Shown piece after piece: positions 27,070 to 45,322 of a stretch of DNA of 64,000 bases. Positions within the stretch are counted from its first letter, which is position 1; every line of letters starts with the position of its first letter. Under the pieces are notes generated by a model that saw only the letters and a program-made list of their open reading frames with translations, had not been told where the DNA came from and searched no databases. Position numbers and translations under genes: made by a program. Origin of the DNA: Eriocheir sinensis (taxonomy: Eukaryota > Arthropoda > Malacostraca > Decapoda > Varunidae); contig NC_066516.1 in NCBI RefSeq assembly GCF_024679095.1, positions 21,653,035-21,717,034 of the forward strand, in the 5' to 3' direction.

Positions 27070-27963
27070 TCAGGCTACCCTAGAGGCCACCTGAAGGAGG
27101 GAGCCACCAAAGCGGTAGGACTCTAACCCGTGCGCGGCGGCGGAGTCGGTTGCTGCTGAAGGATTCGGACACCAGAGTTCCCGGCTCCGATGGGACTCCC
27201 GCGTGAGGGCATTACTCCAGGTGGGGGTGACGGGTGCTCCAGGGGCGCCCCGGGGCACCTTCCAGGCCAGACCGCAGACTCGGTATACCTGGGAACTGCT
27301 ATCTTGAGGCTCAGCGTGGGACGGCGTGCCCCGGGGAAGGAATGCAGGCGGCCGCGCGGTGCCATACGACCAGGGTACACGGGCAAGACAGGTGCGCCGA
27401 GGTGACAGGTGTAGCGGGGGGCAGGACAGGTGTGGTGGAGGGGGTGGCACGGGTACTATGGGTGGAGGGGCGGGACTCGCTTTGGTGGAGGAGCTAAAAG
27501 GAAACATGAAAGGGTTGACGGGATATGCAGGGGTGGGTGGAGTCGTGGCGGCGAATGTGAGCGGTCGAAAACAATAGTCGTGTGTAGGGAGAGGGAGGAA
27601 GGGGGACGAGGTAGGGGTGGGTACGGCGCCGGGACAGGTGTGCTTGGAGGGCCGCTGCAGGTGTGGGTGGAGGGTCGGCTGGAAAGGCTGTGAATTGGCA
27701 GGTTTATGATCTTGAATGAGATGCCGAGGCGCGTGGAGGGAGGAGGAGGAAGGAGAGGGAGGGAAGGAGATGTGAAGGTGAAGGCAGGGGCGGAGGGAAC
27801 CAGTTAAGGAGAGGAAGAGAGCGGGAGAGAGAGGAGCTGACGGAGAAAAGGTAATAAAAGGAGGCCGCGACGCACTGGAGCTCGCTATTATATTTACCGT
27901 CCGTTCATTTTCTGTGAGACAATAAGAGGCAGTGATTAGAGGTGACCGTGAAGATGTACACAA
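27070..27963 (-). CDS. Long open frame, doubtful gene (Pro/Ser-rich)
   Basis: A minus-strand frame stays open for 297 codons outside any simple repeat. Its first possible codon is TTG, and the first ATG comes only about halfway along (in NPFMFPF). The translation is rich in Pro, Ser and Thr, as expected from pyrimidine-rich DNA, with a charged C-terminal third. I see no domain and no confident acceptor or donor. It could be part of a large exon, but composition alone can explain it in this stop-poor region. Confidence 0.15.
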   Translation of the reverse strand: MCTSSRSPLITASYCLTENERTVNIIASSSASRPPFITFSPSAPLSPALFLSLTGSLRPCLHLHISFPPSPSSSSLHAPRHLIQDHKPANSQPFQPTLHPHLQRPSKHTCPGAVPTPTSSPFLPLPTHDYCFRPLTFAATTPPTPAYPVNPFMFPFSSSTKASPAPPPIVPVPPPPPHLSCPPLHLSPRRTCLARVPWSYGTARPPAFLPRGTPSHAEPQDSSSQVYRVCGLAWKVPRGAPGAPVTPTWSNALTRESHRSRELWCPNPSAATDSAAAHGLESYRFGGSLLQVASRVA

Positions 27964-28097
27964 GACCTTTATCTCCCGTAGGAGGAGCTGCGGTCAGGAA
28001 AACGGTGACCACGCCGATGGGGAAGGCGTGGGTGTGTAGAGGGGGGGGAGGTTGTGGGGAGGCGGTGTGAGTGACTGGCTACGGTGAACAGGCTGGG

Positions 28098-28098
<1 letters not shown>
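27964..28098. other. G-rich single-copy DNA
   Basis: Contains a G9 run near 28041-28049 and GGTGTGG-rich sequence. No gene. Confidence 0.5.

Positions 28099-28154
<56 letters not shown>
28099..28154. repeat. (TG)n microsatellite, 56 bp
   Basis: Pure TG run. Confidence 0.98.
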
Positions 28155-29044
<890 letters not shown>

Positions 29045-29770
29045 AGCAATGCACTGGGTTTGCCGTGCCGTGCCTGCCCCCCTGCAGCCCCCATGTGCCC
29101 GGCATGACGCCTCGGCCAGCGCGGCACCGCATGCTTCTTGCGGCCCATAGCGTCCGTGACTTGCCCAGACCGGAAGTGCGGCTGAGAGGGCAAGACTCGC
29201 TTACCGGTATTCCTGGGCAATTATGGCGAGGATTTTGATGCGCCTCGTTCCTAGGTTGTTGACACTCGTCTTTTGTAGCGGAGACGCCGGTTCATCCTCC
29301 TCCTCCTCCTCCTTCCGGTGCTCCCCTCCTTCCTCCCTGACGGTGCCTCTGCCTTCTTGTCCTCGCCACTCAGATACGCCTCCCCAAGTTCGGAACAGTT
29401 ACCTTCCTCTTTCCCTTCCCGCACCGAGTAACCACAGCAGCCTCGCCGAGCCGCTGACCCGCTCACCAAGTTGTCCTCCGTCGCGCCGGCCGGAGCTTGG
29501 TCCTCCTGCTGCTCTGGTTACGGTCAGTGCATCTCCGCCTTTGTTCCTCGCCCTCAGCCTCTCTCTCCCATGGCTCTCCTCCTCCTCTTCCTCCTCATCC
29601 TCCTCCTCCCACTTTTCCTCACCTCTCTGGGGGTCAAGATAACAAACGCAAAGAGAAACAGCGAACACTAACGAATCTCATGTGTCTATTATCATAACTT
29701 TCCAGGGCCGGTCCGAGGTGGCCCTTGGCCCAGGCACCGCAATGCCCCGGCATGCCTGGACGGGTTCCTC
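29045..29770. other. Single-copy DNA with minus-strand donor-like sites
   Basis: Good donor sequences lie on the minus strand near 29206 (ATACCG|GTAAGC) and 29462 (AACTTG|GTGAGC). Open frames precede both, but neither frame contains an ATG after its last stop and neither has a clear acceptor, so I do not call exons. Confidence 0.35.
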
Positions 29771-30251
29771 GTGGGTCTGAGGTCATGCTCGTGCTGCGGC
29801 TCACAAAAAAAAGTAAGCACCTCGCTGTGTAGCCGCCGAGGTGGGAAAGAACATCATATTCATCATTGTGTAACTTGTGACAATTTTTCCCCACATTTCC
29901 ACTTTTTTTCCCGGGTGAGGCAGCAAGTGGAGTGGACAGCACAATGGGCGGGCGGGCTGGAAACCGCGTTCCTCCGCCTCAATGGCACCGCTGATGCAAC
30001 AGCCACAATTTTTGGCCAGCTGGAGATCGTCCAAGTAGAGCAGCCGAAGAAATCGTGTATTAGAGGCAGCCTGGCGACGCACAAAGAGACGATGAGGGAG
30101 TGCAGAGGGCAGGTAGAGGACGAATGGAGGGCGAACCCCCCCGCCGCTGCCTTGCTCTCCCTCGGGAGTGCAAAGACACTAGAGCGATGTAACGGTGACG
30201 GAGGGGCCGACGCGGACACCCTGACGACCACTGCCGCCGCTGCTTGGGCCT

Positions 30252-30286
<35 letters not shown>

Positions 30287-30292
30287 AGGTAA
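29771..30292 (+). CDS. Open frame ending at a donor-like site, doubtful gene
   Basis: A plus-strand frame of 173 codons runs through mixed, non-repetitive sequence, including residues such as LETAFLRLNGTADATATIF, then an Arg run encoded by (GCC)n. At about 30290 the sequence CACCACAG|GTAATG is donor-like. The first codon is not a clear start. A minus-strand frame of 145 codons overlaps it. No domain recognised. Confidence 0.15.
30251..30283. repeat. (GCC)n microsatellite
   Basis: About ten GCC units, the longest GC-only repeat here. Confidence 0.94.
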
Positions 30293-30740
30293 TGGCACAA
30301 GCGCCACTTTCAATGGATGCCAGACCCTGATGGCGGCGGTGTGTTTGTCATTAACGAGGCGACTTTTTGTTCATGGATGTGTCGGGGCGTCGCTGTTGTG
30401 TTGGTGATGATGGGTCTGGCGGAGGAAGGGGGTGACGGTGGTGGGGGTGGTGATGAGGGCGGTGCTGCTAATGAGTCACGCTAATGGGGGTGGGGGTGGT
30501 GCTGGAAGGGGGGTGAGGAGGTGCCTTACTGTAAGTGTGGGGGGGGCGCCTAAATTACAAGTGACCACAATCGTACCGCTTTACGGAATAACAACAACGA
30601 ACAACGCAGAAACTTCCTCCTCCTCCCTCCACTGCCACTACTCTCTCTCATGTTTCTCTCCATGTGTTTCTCTTCCACCTCACCTTCGTTGGCCTCATTT
30701 ATGTGTTGCGTCACGGCCTAGTCATCGTCACCGCCTCGCT
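30293..30740. other. G-rich then mixed single-copy DNA
   Basis: GGTGGGGGTGG-rich near 30430-30550. No gene. Confidence 0.5.
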
Positions 30741-30756
30741 TCAAAGTAACAACAAC

Positions 30757-30825
<69 letters not shown>

Positions 30826-30892
30826 CCCCCCCCCCACCCTCCACACACACACACAAACAAACAAACATCTCCCAACCCCACACACACAACGC
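30741..30892. repeat. (AAC)n, (AC)n and (CAAA)n compound
   Basis: Short AAC run, AC run 30759-30825, a C-run, a second short AC run and CAAA repeats near 30855-30866. Confidence 0.95.
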
Positions 30893-31818
30893 GGAAACAC
30901 CGAGAAACTTGCAATGAGGAGAGAAAATAAAATAAAGAAGAGGAGCCTCGAGGGTTTAAGGGAGAGAGGAGTCAGGGAAGCAGCGGCGTTCAGGAGGGGA
31001 CACGAGGACCCGGCGCTGCTCTGGCCAATCTTTAGAAGCGGAGGCGTCGTGGCATCATCGCTAACCAAGAGCAAATTACTGTCAGGAGTGTTCAGGGAGG
31101 GAGCGCTGGCGGGGAAACAAATGGCGATGCGAACAGAAAAACGCCAAGGGGAAGAAGAGACAAAAGGGGAGAAAACGCACCAGGAAAAGAGAAGGAGCGG
31201 CGATGAAGAGAGGGAGACACGGTAGAAAGGGACGAAAAGGGGAATGAATAAAAGAGCGCGAAGAAGAGGGAGACGGTTAAAAAAAAAGACGAGAAAAGGG
31301 AAAGACTAAAAAAAAGTGTGAGAAAGAGAGAAGGAGTGAAAGAGAAAGGAAACACGGCGGAGGAGTATATATTGTGTAATGAGTGGAAAGTGGAGAGCAA
31401 TGGAAATGAAGGCGAAAGGTGTTGTGTTGGTGATGTGTCATGAAAGAAAGAGGAAGGGAAAGCTTGGTGCCGGTTATGTGTCACCGATTACTGGAGGAAT
31501 GATGACTTGGAGGAGGGAGGGAGGGAGGGAAGGAGGGAGGGAGGAAAGACACTTGAGTTTTTATATTCTCTACTGAAAGTGTAACAGAAGGTGGCGTTTC
31601 AAGAATTCGGTGGGAGTTGATGTGTGGAGGGAGAACGGTGGAGGAGGAGGGGGGGTGGAAGTGGAGTGAGAGGCAGGTGTTTGTGGTGGGGGGATGGGGG
31701 TGGAGGGAGAGCAAAGACCCGGAGTTGGGGGTGGAAGGGGGGATGTGGGGATGAGATAGTTGGGGGGTGTGGCAGTGACCTGGACTTGGTGGGATGGTGT
31801 TTTGTGTGGAAGTGAAAC
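30893..31818. other. Purine-rich single-copy DNA
   Basis: GA-rich at 30910-31370 and GGGAGGGAGG near 31510-31545, then GGTGGG-rich to 31790. No supported gene. Confidence 0.5.
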
Positions 31819-31833
31819 GTGTGTGTGTGTGTG

Positions 31834-31877
<44 letters not shown>
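31819..31877. repeat. (GT)n microsatellite, interrupted
   Basis: GT run broken once by TTTCT near 31834. Confidence 0.96.
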
Positions 31878-31878
<1 letters not shown>

Positions 31879-32453
31879 TGGGCTCCTGCACCGGCCATCT
31901 TCCCAACAGTAGTCGCCGTAGTAACATAAATTCGGTGCATAAAAGCGAAAAACCCGGCGTGTAGGAGTCGTCCAGGAATACTCTATGCACTCACGCTTTC
32001 CCTTCGACTCCCTCTCCTCGCTCCTATTCCCTCGTTACTCGCTCCCCTCGCGTCCCCTCGCCCCTTCCCGGTAGCAGGTTTGTGGCGCAGTACTTTCATT
32101 TACCTCCGGGAAGGAAGTGAACCAGTGGGCCGCGGTGCTGCAGGACGCGCCGTCGCTCCACTTGGGTGCCGCACCGCCACAACGAAGGGCGGGAGTCGGG
32201 GCCGTGCGAGCAGCAGGTGAATAGGGCAGTGGAGGCGAGGCTCGGTCGGTGGGGCGAGGTAAAAGTGGATGAACCGGGAATCACTTTCGTCGTTGCAACG
32301 CTCAGACGCGTCGGGCGGCACTCGCATACCTATTGGCACTTTCCGACGAGGCACTTTCCTTGCCATCCGGCGCTTCAACACCACCGGGGAAAGTGAATGA
32401 CGCGGGGGTGGCGGTGCACGGCCCTGTCGTATACATGTATATGCCATGGTATT
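31878..32453. other. Single-copy DNA, no supported gene
   Basis: CpG-moderate with overlapping frames on both strands. No domain or matched splice pair. Confidence 0.45.
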
Positions 32454-32458
32454 ACACA

Positions 32459-32516
<58 letters not shown>
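32454..32516. repeat. (AC)n microsatellite, 63 bp
   Basis: AC run with one AAC step near the left end. Confidence 0.97.
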
Positions 32517-34373
<1,857 letters not shown>

Positions 34374-34403
34374 GTGTGGGTGGGTGTGTATATGTGTGTG
34401 TGT

Positions 34404-34494
<91 letters not shown>

Positions 34495-34556
34495 ACAGAC
34501 AGAGAGAGAGAGAGTGAGAGAGTGTGTGTGTGTGTGTGTGTGGGGGGGGGGGGGGG
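34374..34556. repeat. (GT)n, (GA)n, (GT)n and poly(G) compound
   Basis: GT run with TAT steps to 34492, GA-rich 34498-34520, GT run to about 34541, then 15 G in a row at 34542-34556. Confidence 0.97.
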
Positions 34557-34662
34557 AAAGAGTCATTTACGCCCCAAAAATAATCAGTCTATGTGAAGAT
34601 TAAAAGTAATAGAGAAGATAAAAAAGTCCGCTCATGTATTAATGCTCTCTGAATGCTTCTCG

Positions 34663-34838
<176 letters not shown>

Positions 34839-34881
34839 GCTTCCTCCTTCAAGAGTTCTAAGAAGCTTTCCTCCACTCCAC

Positions 34882-34900
34882 TATATATATACATATATAT

Positions 34901-34936
<36 letters not shown>
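34882..34936. repeat. (TA)n and (CT)n
   Basis: TATATA-rich 34882-34902 then CT run 34903-34936. Confidence 0.94.
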
Positions 34937-38250
<3,314 letters not shown>

Positions 38251-38491
38251 CATAGTATACCATTCAAACTTTACTTCCGGCCAAACAACAACTTAACTCC
38301 GTTGTTGTTGGGAATCAATTATCCAGACGTGTTGGCTTTACCTCCCCCCTCCCTTCCCCCATTCCTCCCCTCCCCCTTCCCTCCCCCTTTCTCTCCCTTC
38401 CTCCCCCTCTTCTTTTCTCCCTTCCACATATAAATAACTTAGCCACGCATACCTAAGCGGAAGAGGAGTAGCATTAATTCGTTAACACTGC

Positions 38492-38492
<1 letters not shown>

Positions 38493-38559
<67 letters not shown>

Positions 38560-38704
38560 CTTTCCTCAGTACTTTTCCTCTTCATTCTTCTTCTTCTTCT
38601 TCTTCTTCTTCTTCTTCTTCTTCTTCCTCCTCCTCCTCCTCCTCCTCCTCCTCCTCCTCCCGATCGAACGCACAGGTCACGCAATAACAGAAGAAAATAT
38701 TTGC

Positions 38705-38774
<70 letters not shown>
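38493..38774. repeat. (GA)n, (TTC)n, (TCC)n and (AC)n cluster
   Basis: GA run 38493-38558, TTC run 38584-38626 passing straight into TCC to 38661, then AC run 38706-38774. Four different arrays in 282 bp. Confidence 0.97.
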
Positions 38775-38775
<1 letters not shown>

Positions 38776-39236
38776 GTGCCTCACTGCGTCAAAAGCGATC
38801 TGCGTGACTCAAAATAGTTTCACTTACTCACTCACTCACCCATTTACTCACTCTTACTTTCTTCACATGGATCCCACCTTATTTCCCTCTTTCTTTCCGC
38901 CTCCTGTTTCGCTATCAGAGTGTGGCGGCAGTTTTCTTTTTTTTCTTTTTTTTTTCTTTTTATCTTTATTCAAACGACGGTGCAGGATTTTTTGTCCCTC
39001 CTTCCTTATATGAATTTCGTAACTCGGCCCTGTCTGATCCACGTTCTTTATCTCCCCTCTGATCCTCCTCCTCCTCCTCCTCCTCTTCCTTCTCGACATT
39101 GCTGTGAGAGAAAAAAAATCAAATAACGCTGAGGATTTGAATTTCAGATTTCTGTCCAACTTCTGTCTGTCTCCTTATCTGTCATAACAAGGAGACGGAG
39201 AGGAATAAAGTGTAATCACATATGCAAAGCGAGGGG

Positions 39237-39238
<2 letters not shown>
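38775..39238. other. T-rich single-copy DNA
   Basis: Contains CACTCACTCACT and TTTTTTCTTTTT stretches and a (CCT)n run near 39066-39085. No gene. Confidence 0.5.

Positions 39239-39289
<51 letters not shown>
39239..39289. repeat. (GA)n microsatellite, 51 bp
   Basis: Pure GA run. Confidence 0.97.
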
Positions 39290-39293
<4 letters not shown>

Positions 39294-41388
39294 GGCACAT
39301 TCCCCATCGTAACCAGGGAAACTATTAACTAGTTGAAGGAGGAGTAAAGTTGGCAGGGAAGTAAGGACGCGGCTCAGCCAGGTGTGTCAGGGAGGCGGGG
39401 GGCGGGGGCAGGGTGGTGATGGGCGGGGCGGGGCGGCACAGTCCTCAGGGTCACGGCGTCCAATGCAGACCAAGTCGGCCTCGCGTCCCGGGAATGCCAT
39501 CAATATAAATAACGCGTCCTCCAGCCTACCGGTGAAGGTCGACCTCGATTCAAGGGAGAGTGTGGCGAGGCCTGGCAGGGAGACGGATGGCCCTCGAGGG
39601 GAGCCAAAAGGGCCTTGGGTACACTTATTTGTAGAAAAGGGGAGCGTCTAGGCCTAAAAGTAGGCTTAGGTTGCTCCCCTCTGCTTGTTATTGATCCGAG
39701 GGGGACAGCCAGTAGCATGCGGCCCCACGACATGACAAACAGCGCCACACGACACACGCCGGCTAGGCCTACTGAGGGGCGCCGAGTACCTTGGCGGGCG
39801 GGGGCATGGAGGACGTTAAAAAAAGCCGACGTCTCGCCCCTTCCCTGTGTGTGTGAACAGACAGGGGAGCGAAGCCCTCTTCCTCTCCCTCCCCCTTTAA
39901 CTCTCCCTCCCCCCCCTAGTCGCTCAAGGTCTGGGTCGGTGCCGGGGTCGTGACCCTTGCCAATGACTGGGGTGGTCTGGACTCCTGGCGGGTCACCTTG
40001 GCAGGATTCCTTCCCTTAATAGTCCACGAAATGCGGCTGACCACACACACAGGAGTGAACGATGCCTGTCGGAGGAGGGAAGCTGCGGTGGCGTCCCCCG
40101 CCGGGCCAGGCCGAGGGGCAGCGCTGCCCAGCCCTCCCTCCCTTCTGCAACACTCTCCCCTCCCGCCGCCGCCCCCATCCCCGCAGCCCGCCCCGACACC
40201 CTCCCTCGGCCTCCTCACTTATTCATCAAAACCAAACACTCGCTTCACGATATTCCCGGAAGACAACGCGGAGGGGATAAGTGTTCACGTTGGAGGGCGT
40301 AGATCGCGTTTCCGCTGCGTACTACGGAGGTACAAGGCCGGGCGTAGAACAAAGCGGGCGGTCATGACCCCGGCCAGCGCTGCGCCGAGACACACACGCA
40401 CGTCGGGGCGAAATGCAAGTTAATAATCCTCCAGCGACCTCAACTCAATACGTGATGAGCGAGAGGGAGAGTGTGTGTACATGACTCACGGCGATGAGTC
40501 TTGACCCCGGCAGGAGGGGCGCGTCGACCCTCCCTTTGTCCGGGCTCGGGGTCAGGTGGAGGGTGACCCAAGGGCACCGCAGGGAGACAAAAGGACCTCC
40601 ACACCACTTCCTGCCGTTGAGGGGAGGCCGCCGAGAGTTGAGGGACCTTCAGCCACACGTTGGCAGCCCACGAAGGATGCACCACGCCCACGCCTCGCCG
40701 CGCCCTCGCCGGGGACAGGTGGCGTGGTGGAGGCCAGGTGGAGGGAGGCCGAAGCAGGACTGAGGTGGAGCGATGCGAGGTAGTCAATGTGACCCCTGGA
40801 GGTGTTTCAGTGACCTGCTTTAATGGCGGCGACAAGGATAATGTAATCTGATGTGGTCATGGCCGTTTGTCTGTACTTACGTAAAAGGAACGCCTCCCCA
40901 GCCCAGTGACCTCAACCTTCCTCCTCCGTGCTCTTCCCTTCTTCCTTTTCCTGTCTTCTTTATCTCGCTCTTATTCTCCCTCCTCCTCATCGTCTTTTTG
41001 CCCTTTTTCTTTCCTACTTAGGTTATTTTGTCTTTTCCTTTTCTTTTCCTCCTCCTTTCCCTCTCCTTCCTCTTTCCCCGTTCTGTACTCTCTTTTTCTT
41101 TCTTCTTTTCATATACATTCTTTCTTTTATTCCTGTTTCCTTATCACGCTCTCCTCTTTCATTACTCTCTACCATTTCGCAATCACTTTCCTCCTTTTCA
41201 CCCTCTCTTTTCTCCTCCTCTTCCTCCTTCTCCTCCTCCTACCTCGCCCACTCCTCTTCCCTCCTCCTGTCGGCCATCAAGGTTAAGCTGCGCCTCAGGT
41301 CCAGCCAGCTAGCATACTGCCCTCGGTCCTCGGTCTCCGCGAAGTTGCAGCTTGAGTCTTGAGTCTGATTTGGGAAGGTCACCTCCAG
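39290..41388. other. Single-copy region, no supported gene
   Basis: CpG-rich at 39370-39600 and 40000-40420. Pyrimidine-rich with few CpGs at 40915-41270. Frames of up to 157 codons overlap on both strands without splice support. On the minus strand TTTTAC|GTAAGT near 40880 is a donor-like site with no ATG before it. Confidence 0.4.
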
Positions 41389-41514
41389 ATGGCGTCTCGT
41401 GAGGCCGCGAAACGCACCAGCTGCACCACATCCCTCCCAAAAAACACAGCATCTCGGACTTGTTTGAGGGTCTTGCCTGCGGACCTCTGGGCAGGGGCGG
41501 GAAGGTGCGGTCAG
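41389..41514 (+). CDS. ATG-to-donor segment, doubtful first exon
   Basis: The plus-strand ATG at 41389 (MASREAAKRTSCTTS and on) opens 42 codons that run without a stop to GGTCAG|GTGAGG, a good donor, in phase 0. The peptide is basic with several Cys and Trp and matches nothing I know. The frame stays open upstream of this ATG, and a 78-codon minus-strand frame overlaps. A chance open frame is the main alternative. Confidence 0.22.
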
Positions 41515-42792
41515 GTGAGGACTTTGGCACCATCCTTCCCAGCATTCTACCTGTCCTGGGTCACTCTTGCGAAACCCGACGCTAGAGGTCACCTGGGGTA
41601 CAACGCTGCTGCCCACACGCTATACATGCAAAGGGCCATATACTCGTGCCCTTCATACATGCCACCGCCGCCGCCCCCTCCTCAGCCACAGGGCCCTGCT
41701 CTTAAGGACAACAGATCTTTCATAATGCATTTGTATCATAACGAACGAATTTCATTTTTCTTGCAGTAGAAATAATTATTGTTTAGTAAACATTAATCTA
41801 CAAAGGCGGATCCTAAAGTCAAAACCTGTTGTCTCCCTGCAACGCCCCTCCGGGAGGTAAGTAGTGCTCAAGTGGTCCCGGCGGGGCATCACCAACGCCA
41901 TCTCTTGGACGGCTCCTCAACCAAGCCTCCAGGTCACTGAACCAAACTAGTGTTCGTGTTGCTGGATTTCGTCTTCAGCCCCCTCGAAACAGAACATGAA
42001 GGAGAGTGTGCAACCCCATAAAACGAGATAACGAGGAGATACGAGTGCAACTTTAGGTTGGAATAACTCGTCTGGTTCTAGGGAAAGGGAAGGCAATGAA
42101 TGCAAGCTTTCGTTGCTGTGCTAAAATCGTAACACTTCGGGAGCAGCAGCAGTAGCTCCTTTAGTGAAGCAATGATTCAATCGGACATGTGCATGGCATC
42201 ATCAAGCCCCGACGGGGCGGGGGACGCGTCTTTGTGCGGGACAACGAGGGGGCCAGTCTACAGGTCACAGGCTATTTATAACCTACGGGAACCTGCGTCC
42301 GCACAAAAAGAAAAAAAAGTGTCCCATGTGCAACTCTGGGTCTCGTAAGGTCTGCATGGGTAATGGGTGGTTGCATAAGCGGGCAGGTCCCTGTGGGGCA
42401 GTGTGGCGTGGAGGAAGAGGAGGGGAGCCGGGTGGCGGGCGGCGTCCCTTGGCAGTGTGTTCCGCCGTGCCCTTGAGGCCCGAGGCGAGGCGGGGCAACG
42501 TCACCCAGGTCCCGGCCTGCTCTGGCATACACACAACACTACTGCAGCTGCTAATGAATTCTGGGCCGCTCAAGGCCAGGGCTTCAAGCGGGAAGTGGGA
42601 GGCGTGCGGTGTGCAAGAGGTGGTTGTGGCGGAGGATAATGGTAATGGTAGGGGAATGGTAGAGGAGCAGAGATGTGATGCAACAGGGGGTAGAAAAAGG
42701 GTGAAGAAACTGCAAACGACTCTATGCATTTCCTTCATTTACCCTTCATGTCACAACCCTGTACCCTCACCCTCACCTCCTTACCCTCGAGA

Positions 42793-42794
<2 letters not shown>
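41515..42794. other. Single-copy DNA, no supported gene
   Basis: AT-rich near 41720-41810, CpG-rich near 42400-42530. Nothing diagnostic. Confidence 0.45.
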
Positions 42795-42850
<56 letters not shown>

Positions 42851-42938
42851 ACCCATTATACTATTCTCACTTCAGCAACGCGAGGGACTTTTCATACATA
42901 TTTCATTTAACACACACACACACACACACACACACACT
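42795..42938. repeat. (CT)n and (AC)n microsatellites
   Basis: CT run 42795-42848 and AC run 42910-42938, followed by CAC/CAT triplets to about 42980. Confidence 0.96.
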
Positions 42939-42980
42939 TATCACCGCCATCACATCAATCACCACCACCACCATCATCAA

Positions 42981-43522
42981 AGCCTACGTTGAGGACCCGA
43001 TCAAACACACGCATCACAACAACAACCTTTCCTCCTCCTCCGGCAGCAGAATCAACGAGGGCGAGGCTAACACACACTTTTACAACCTCTCGTGGGTCCG
43101 CCATTCACAGCGGCGGCCCAGGGTTCACGCGGTCCCACTCCCGACAACGCATCTTTAAAACGTTTGCGACACCCGTTTTCCGTTGCACATAAAGTCATAG
43201 CGATGCATGAGCCACGAAGGGAGAGAGAGAGGGAGAAGGAACCTGGCGTACTCTGTTAATAGCCACCCTTTCGCAGCTCCGCATACCAAACGTGAAAACA
43301 AAACAGGGTAACAGGATTAGGGCAAAGGAATTAGAGCCTCAGTTTAATGTGGTTACCCCTGGAACGCCACAGCTTCGCTCTTCTGGATACGTTTTCTATG
43401 GCGGCCCGTCGGAGGGAGGAGGGCGTCGGGCGGCACGTGAAGAAGGGGAGCACGCGCCCACCCCACTTCCCGGGCGTATCGATCCCGCCTCAAGGATAAC
43501 ACTTGGTGAGCTTGCTCGGCAG

Positions 43523-43524
<2 letters not shown>
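42981..43524. other. Single-copy DNA
   Basis: Mixed composition, no exon supported. Confidence 0.5.

Positions 43525-43562
<38 letters not shown>
43525..43562. repeat. (CT)n microsatellite, 38 bp
   Basis: Pure CT run. Confidence 0.96.
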
Positions 43563-43564
<2 letters not shown>

Positions 43565-43839
43565 GGGCGGTGACACGTGACCAGCACCTTCACCGCTACC
43601 AAAGGCTTCTGAACGTGACTTGGATAAGCTGTTCCCTCCTTACACGTGAATGTGTACGCAAAAAGTGCGTACACAAAAATTACGCACAGACTCACACACA
43701 CACGAGTTTTAAGGGGTGCAAATTAATCATGTTTCCTTTAATTAGTGAAGAGAGAGGAGACGAGGGAAGAAGAAATGTTGATAGGGGGTGTTATTGATGC
43801 CCGAGGCGTCAACACTCGGCCTTGGCACGGGATTATCAG

Positions 43840-43841
<2 letters not shown>

Positions 43842-43890
<49 letters not shown>
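43842..43890. repeat. (AC)n microsatellite, 49 bp
   Basis: Pure AC run. Confidence 0.97.
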
Positions 43891-43891
<1 letters not shown>

Positions 43892-44638
43892 TTTCCCCGC
43901 CGCCATAACACCGTGACCTTGACCTCGCAGCTCACGGCCCGACACTTGACGTTGGGTGAAAAAAATCGTGGCAATGAAAAAAAAAAAAATCGGAACTGAG
44001 TGAAGGAAAAAAATAGAAACCTTGAAACAGAGAAAAAGAGAAACAGGAAACATCCCAACATATCCATTACACAAACACGCACAAACAAACACACAAACAC
44101 TGCACCATAACCTGTGAATAGAGGAGATAAGCAAACAGGTGAAGAGGGGCATCCTTTGGCATCCTCAAGTGGTTAGTTTGTTACATCGCTTCACGGAGGA
44201 GGAGGAAGAGGAAGAGGAGGAGGAGGAGGAAGAGGGGAGAGGTGAAGGAGGGTCAATTACACGCCCGACGTACGGCATAAGGTGATCGCAACATATACAA
44301 TCAAGAAATATGGCACCGCTGACGTCAGGGGAGCGTCGACCGGAGGAGGAGGGAGAGGGGAGAAGCGCGAGAGAAGCAGAGGGGAATAGGCTGAGGGGAA
44401 AACATGACGTCCCTCGTGTGGGCGACTTGACCCTGAAAGTCACGTGTTCATTTCCCCCCTTCCCTCCTTCTCCTCCTCCTCCTCCTGTTTCTCCTCTTCT
44501 TACTCCCAATACTTCATTTCCCCTGATGCCTGAATCCTTCCTCTTTACTTTCTCCTCCTTCCTCTCTCCTTCCTCCTCCTCATCTTCCCTTCCTTTCCTA
44601 CAACTTCCTACTTCCTCCTGCTCTCAATTCCCTTTCCT

Positions 44639-44644
<6 letters not shown>
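43891..44644. other. Single-copy DNA with a GGA tract and a CRE
   Basis: A-rich at 43970-44060, GGA tract 44199-44235, TGACGTCA at 44320-44327, CT-rich at 44460-44640. No gene. Confidence 0.5.
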
Positions 44645-44915
<271 letters not shown>

Positions 44916-45322
44916 AACATAAAAGAAAGAGGGGAAGAATCGAGAAGGAAAGAGGAGAAAAAAAAAACATACAAGGGCAGAGGGATGAAAGTGATACAGG
45001 GGTTAAGAGGATTCAGGAAAAGGGAGAGCGAGGGAGGGAAAGAGAAAGTGTGAGAGAGTAAAAGAAGAGGAGAAAGTGAGAGGAAGGAGGGAGTGAAAGA
45101 GAAAGGAGAAATAATAATAATCCTCTTATTTGTCCTGCTGTCAACCCTTCCTCTCCCCCTCCTCTCCTCGCCCCCTGTTCCTCCCCTCCTCCTCTTTCTC
45201 TCCCCCCTCGCGTCAAGAGGTAATGGACGAGTCGGTCACCACCACGAACACACACACACGCACACACACGTCAACGCAACAAACAAACATTTAAAGACGA
45301 TAAATCAATACCACATTTCTTA

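Noticed and set aside
29206..29420. Minus-strand frame ending IKILAIIAQEYR before ATACCG|GTAAGC
   Set aside because: It is open but has no ATG after its last stop and no pyrimidine tract for an acceptor. Much of it is GGA repeat.
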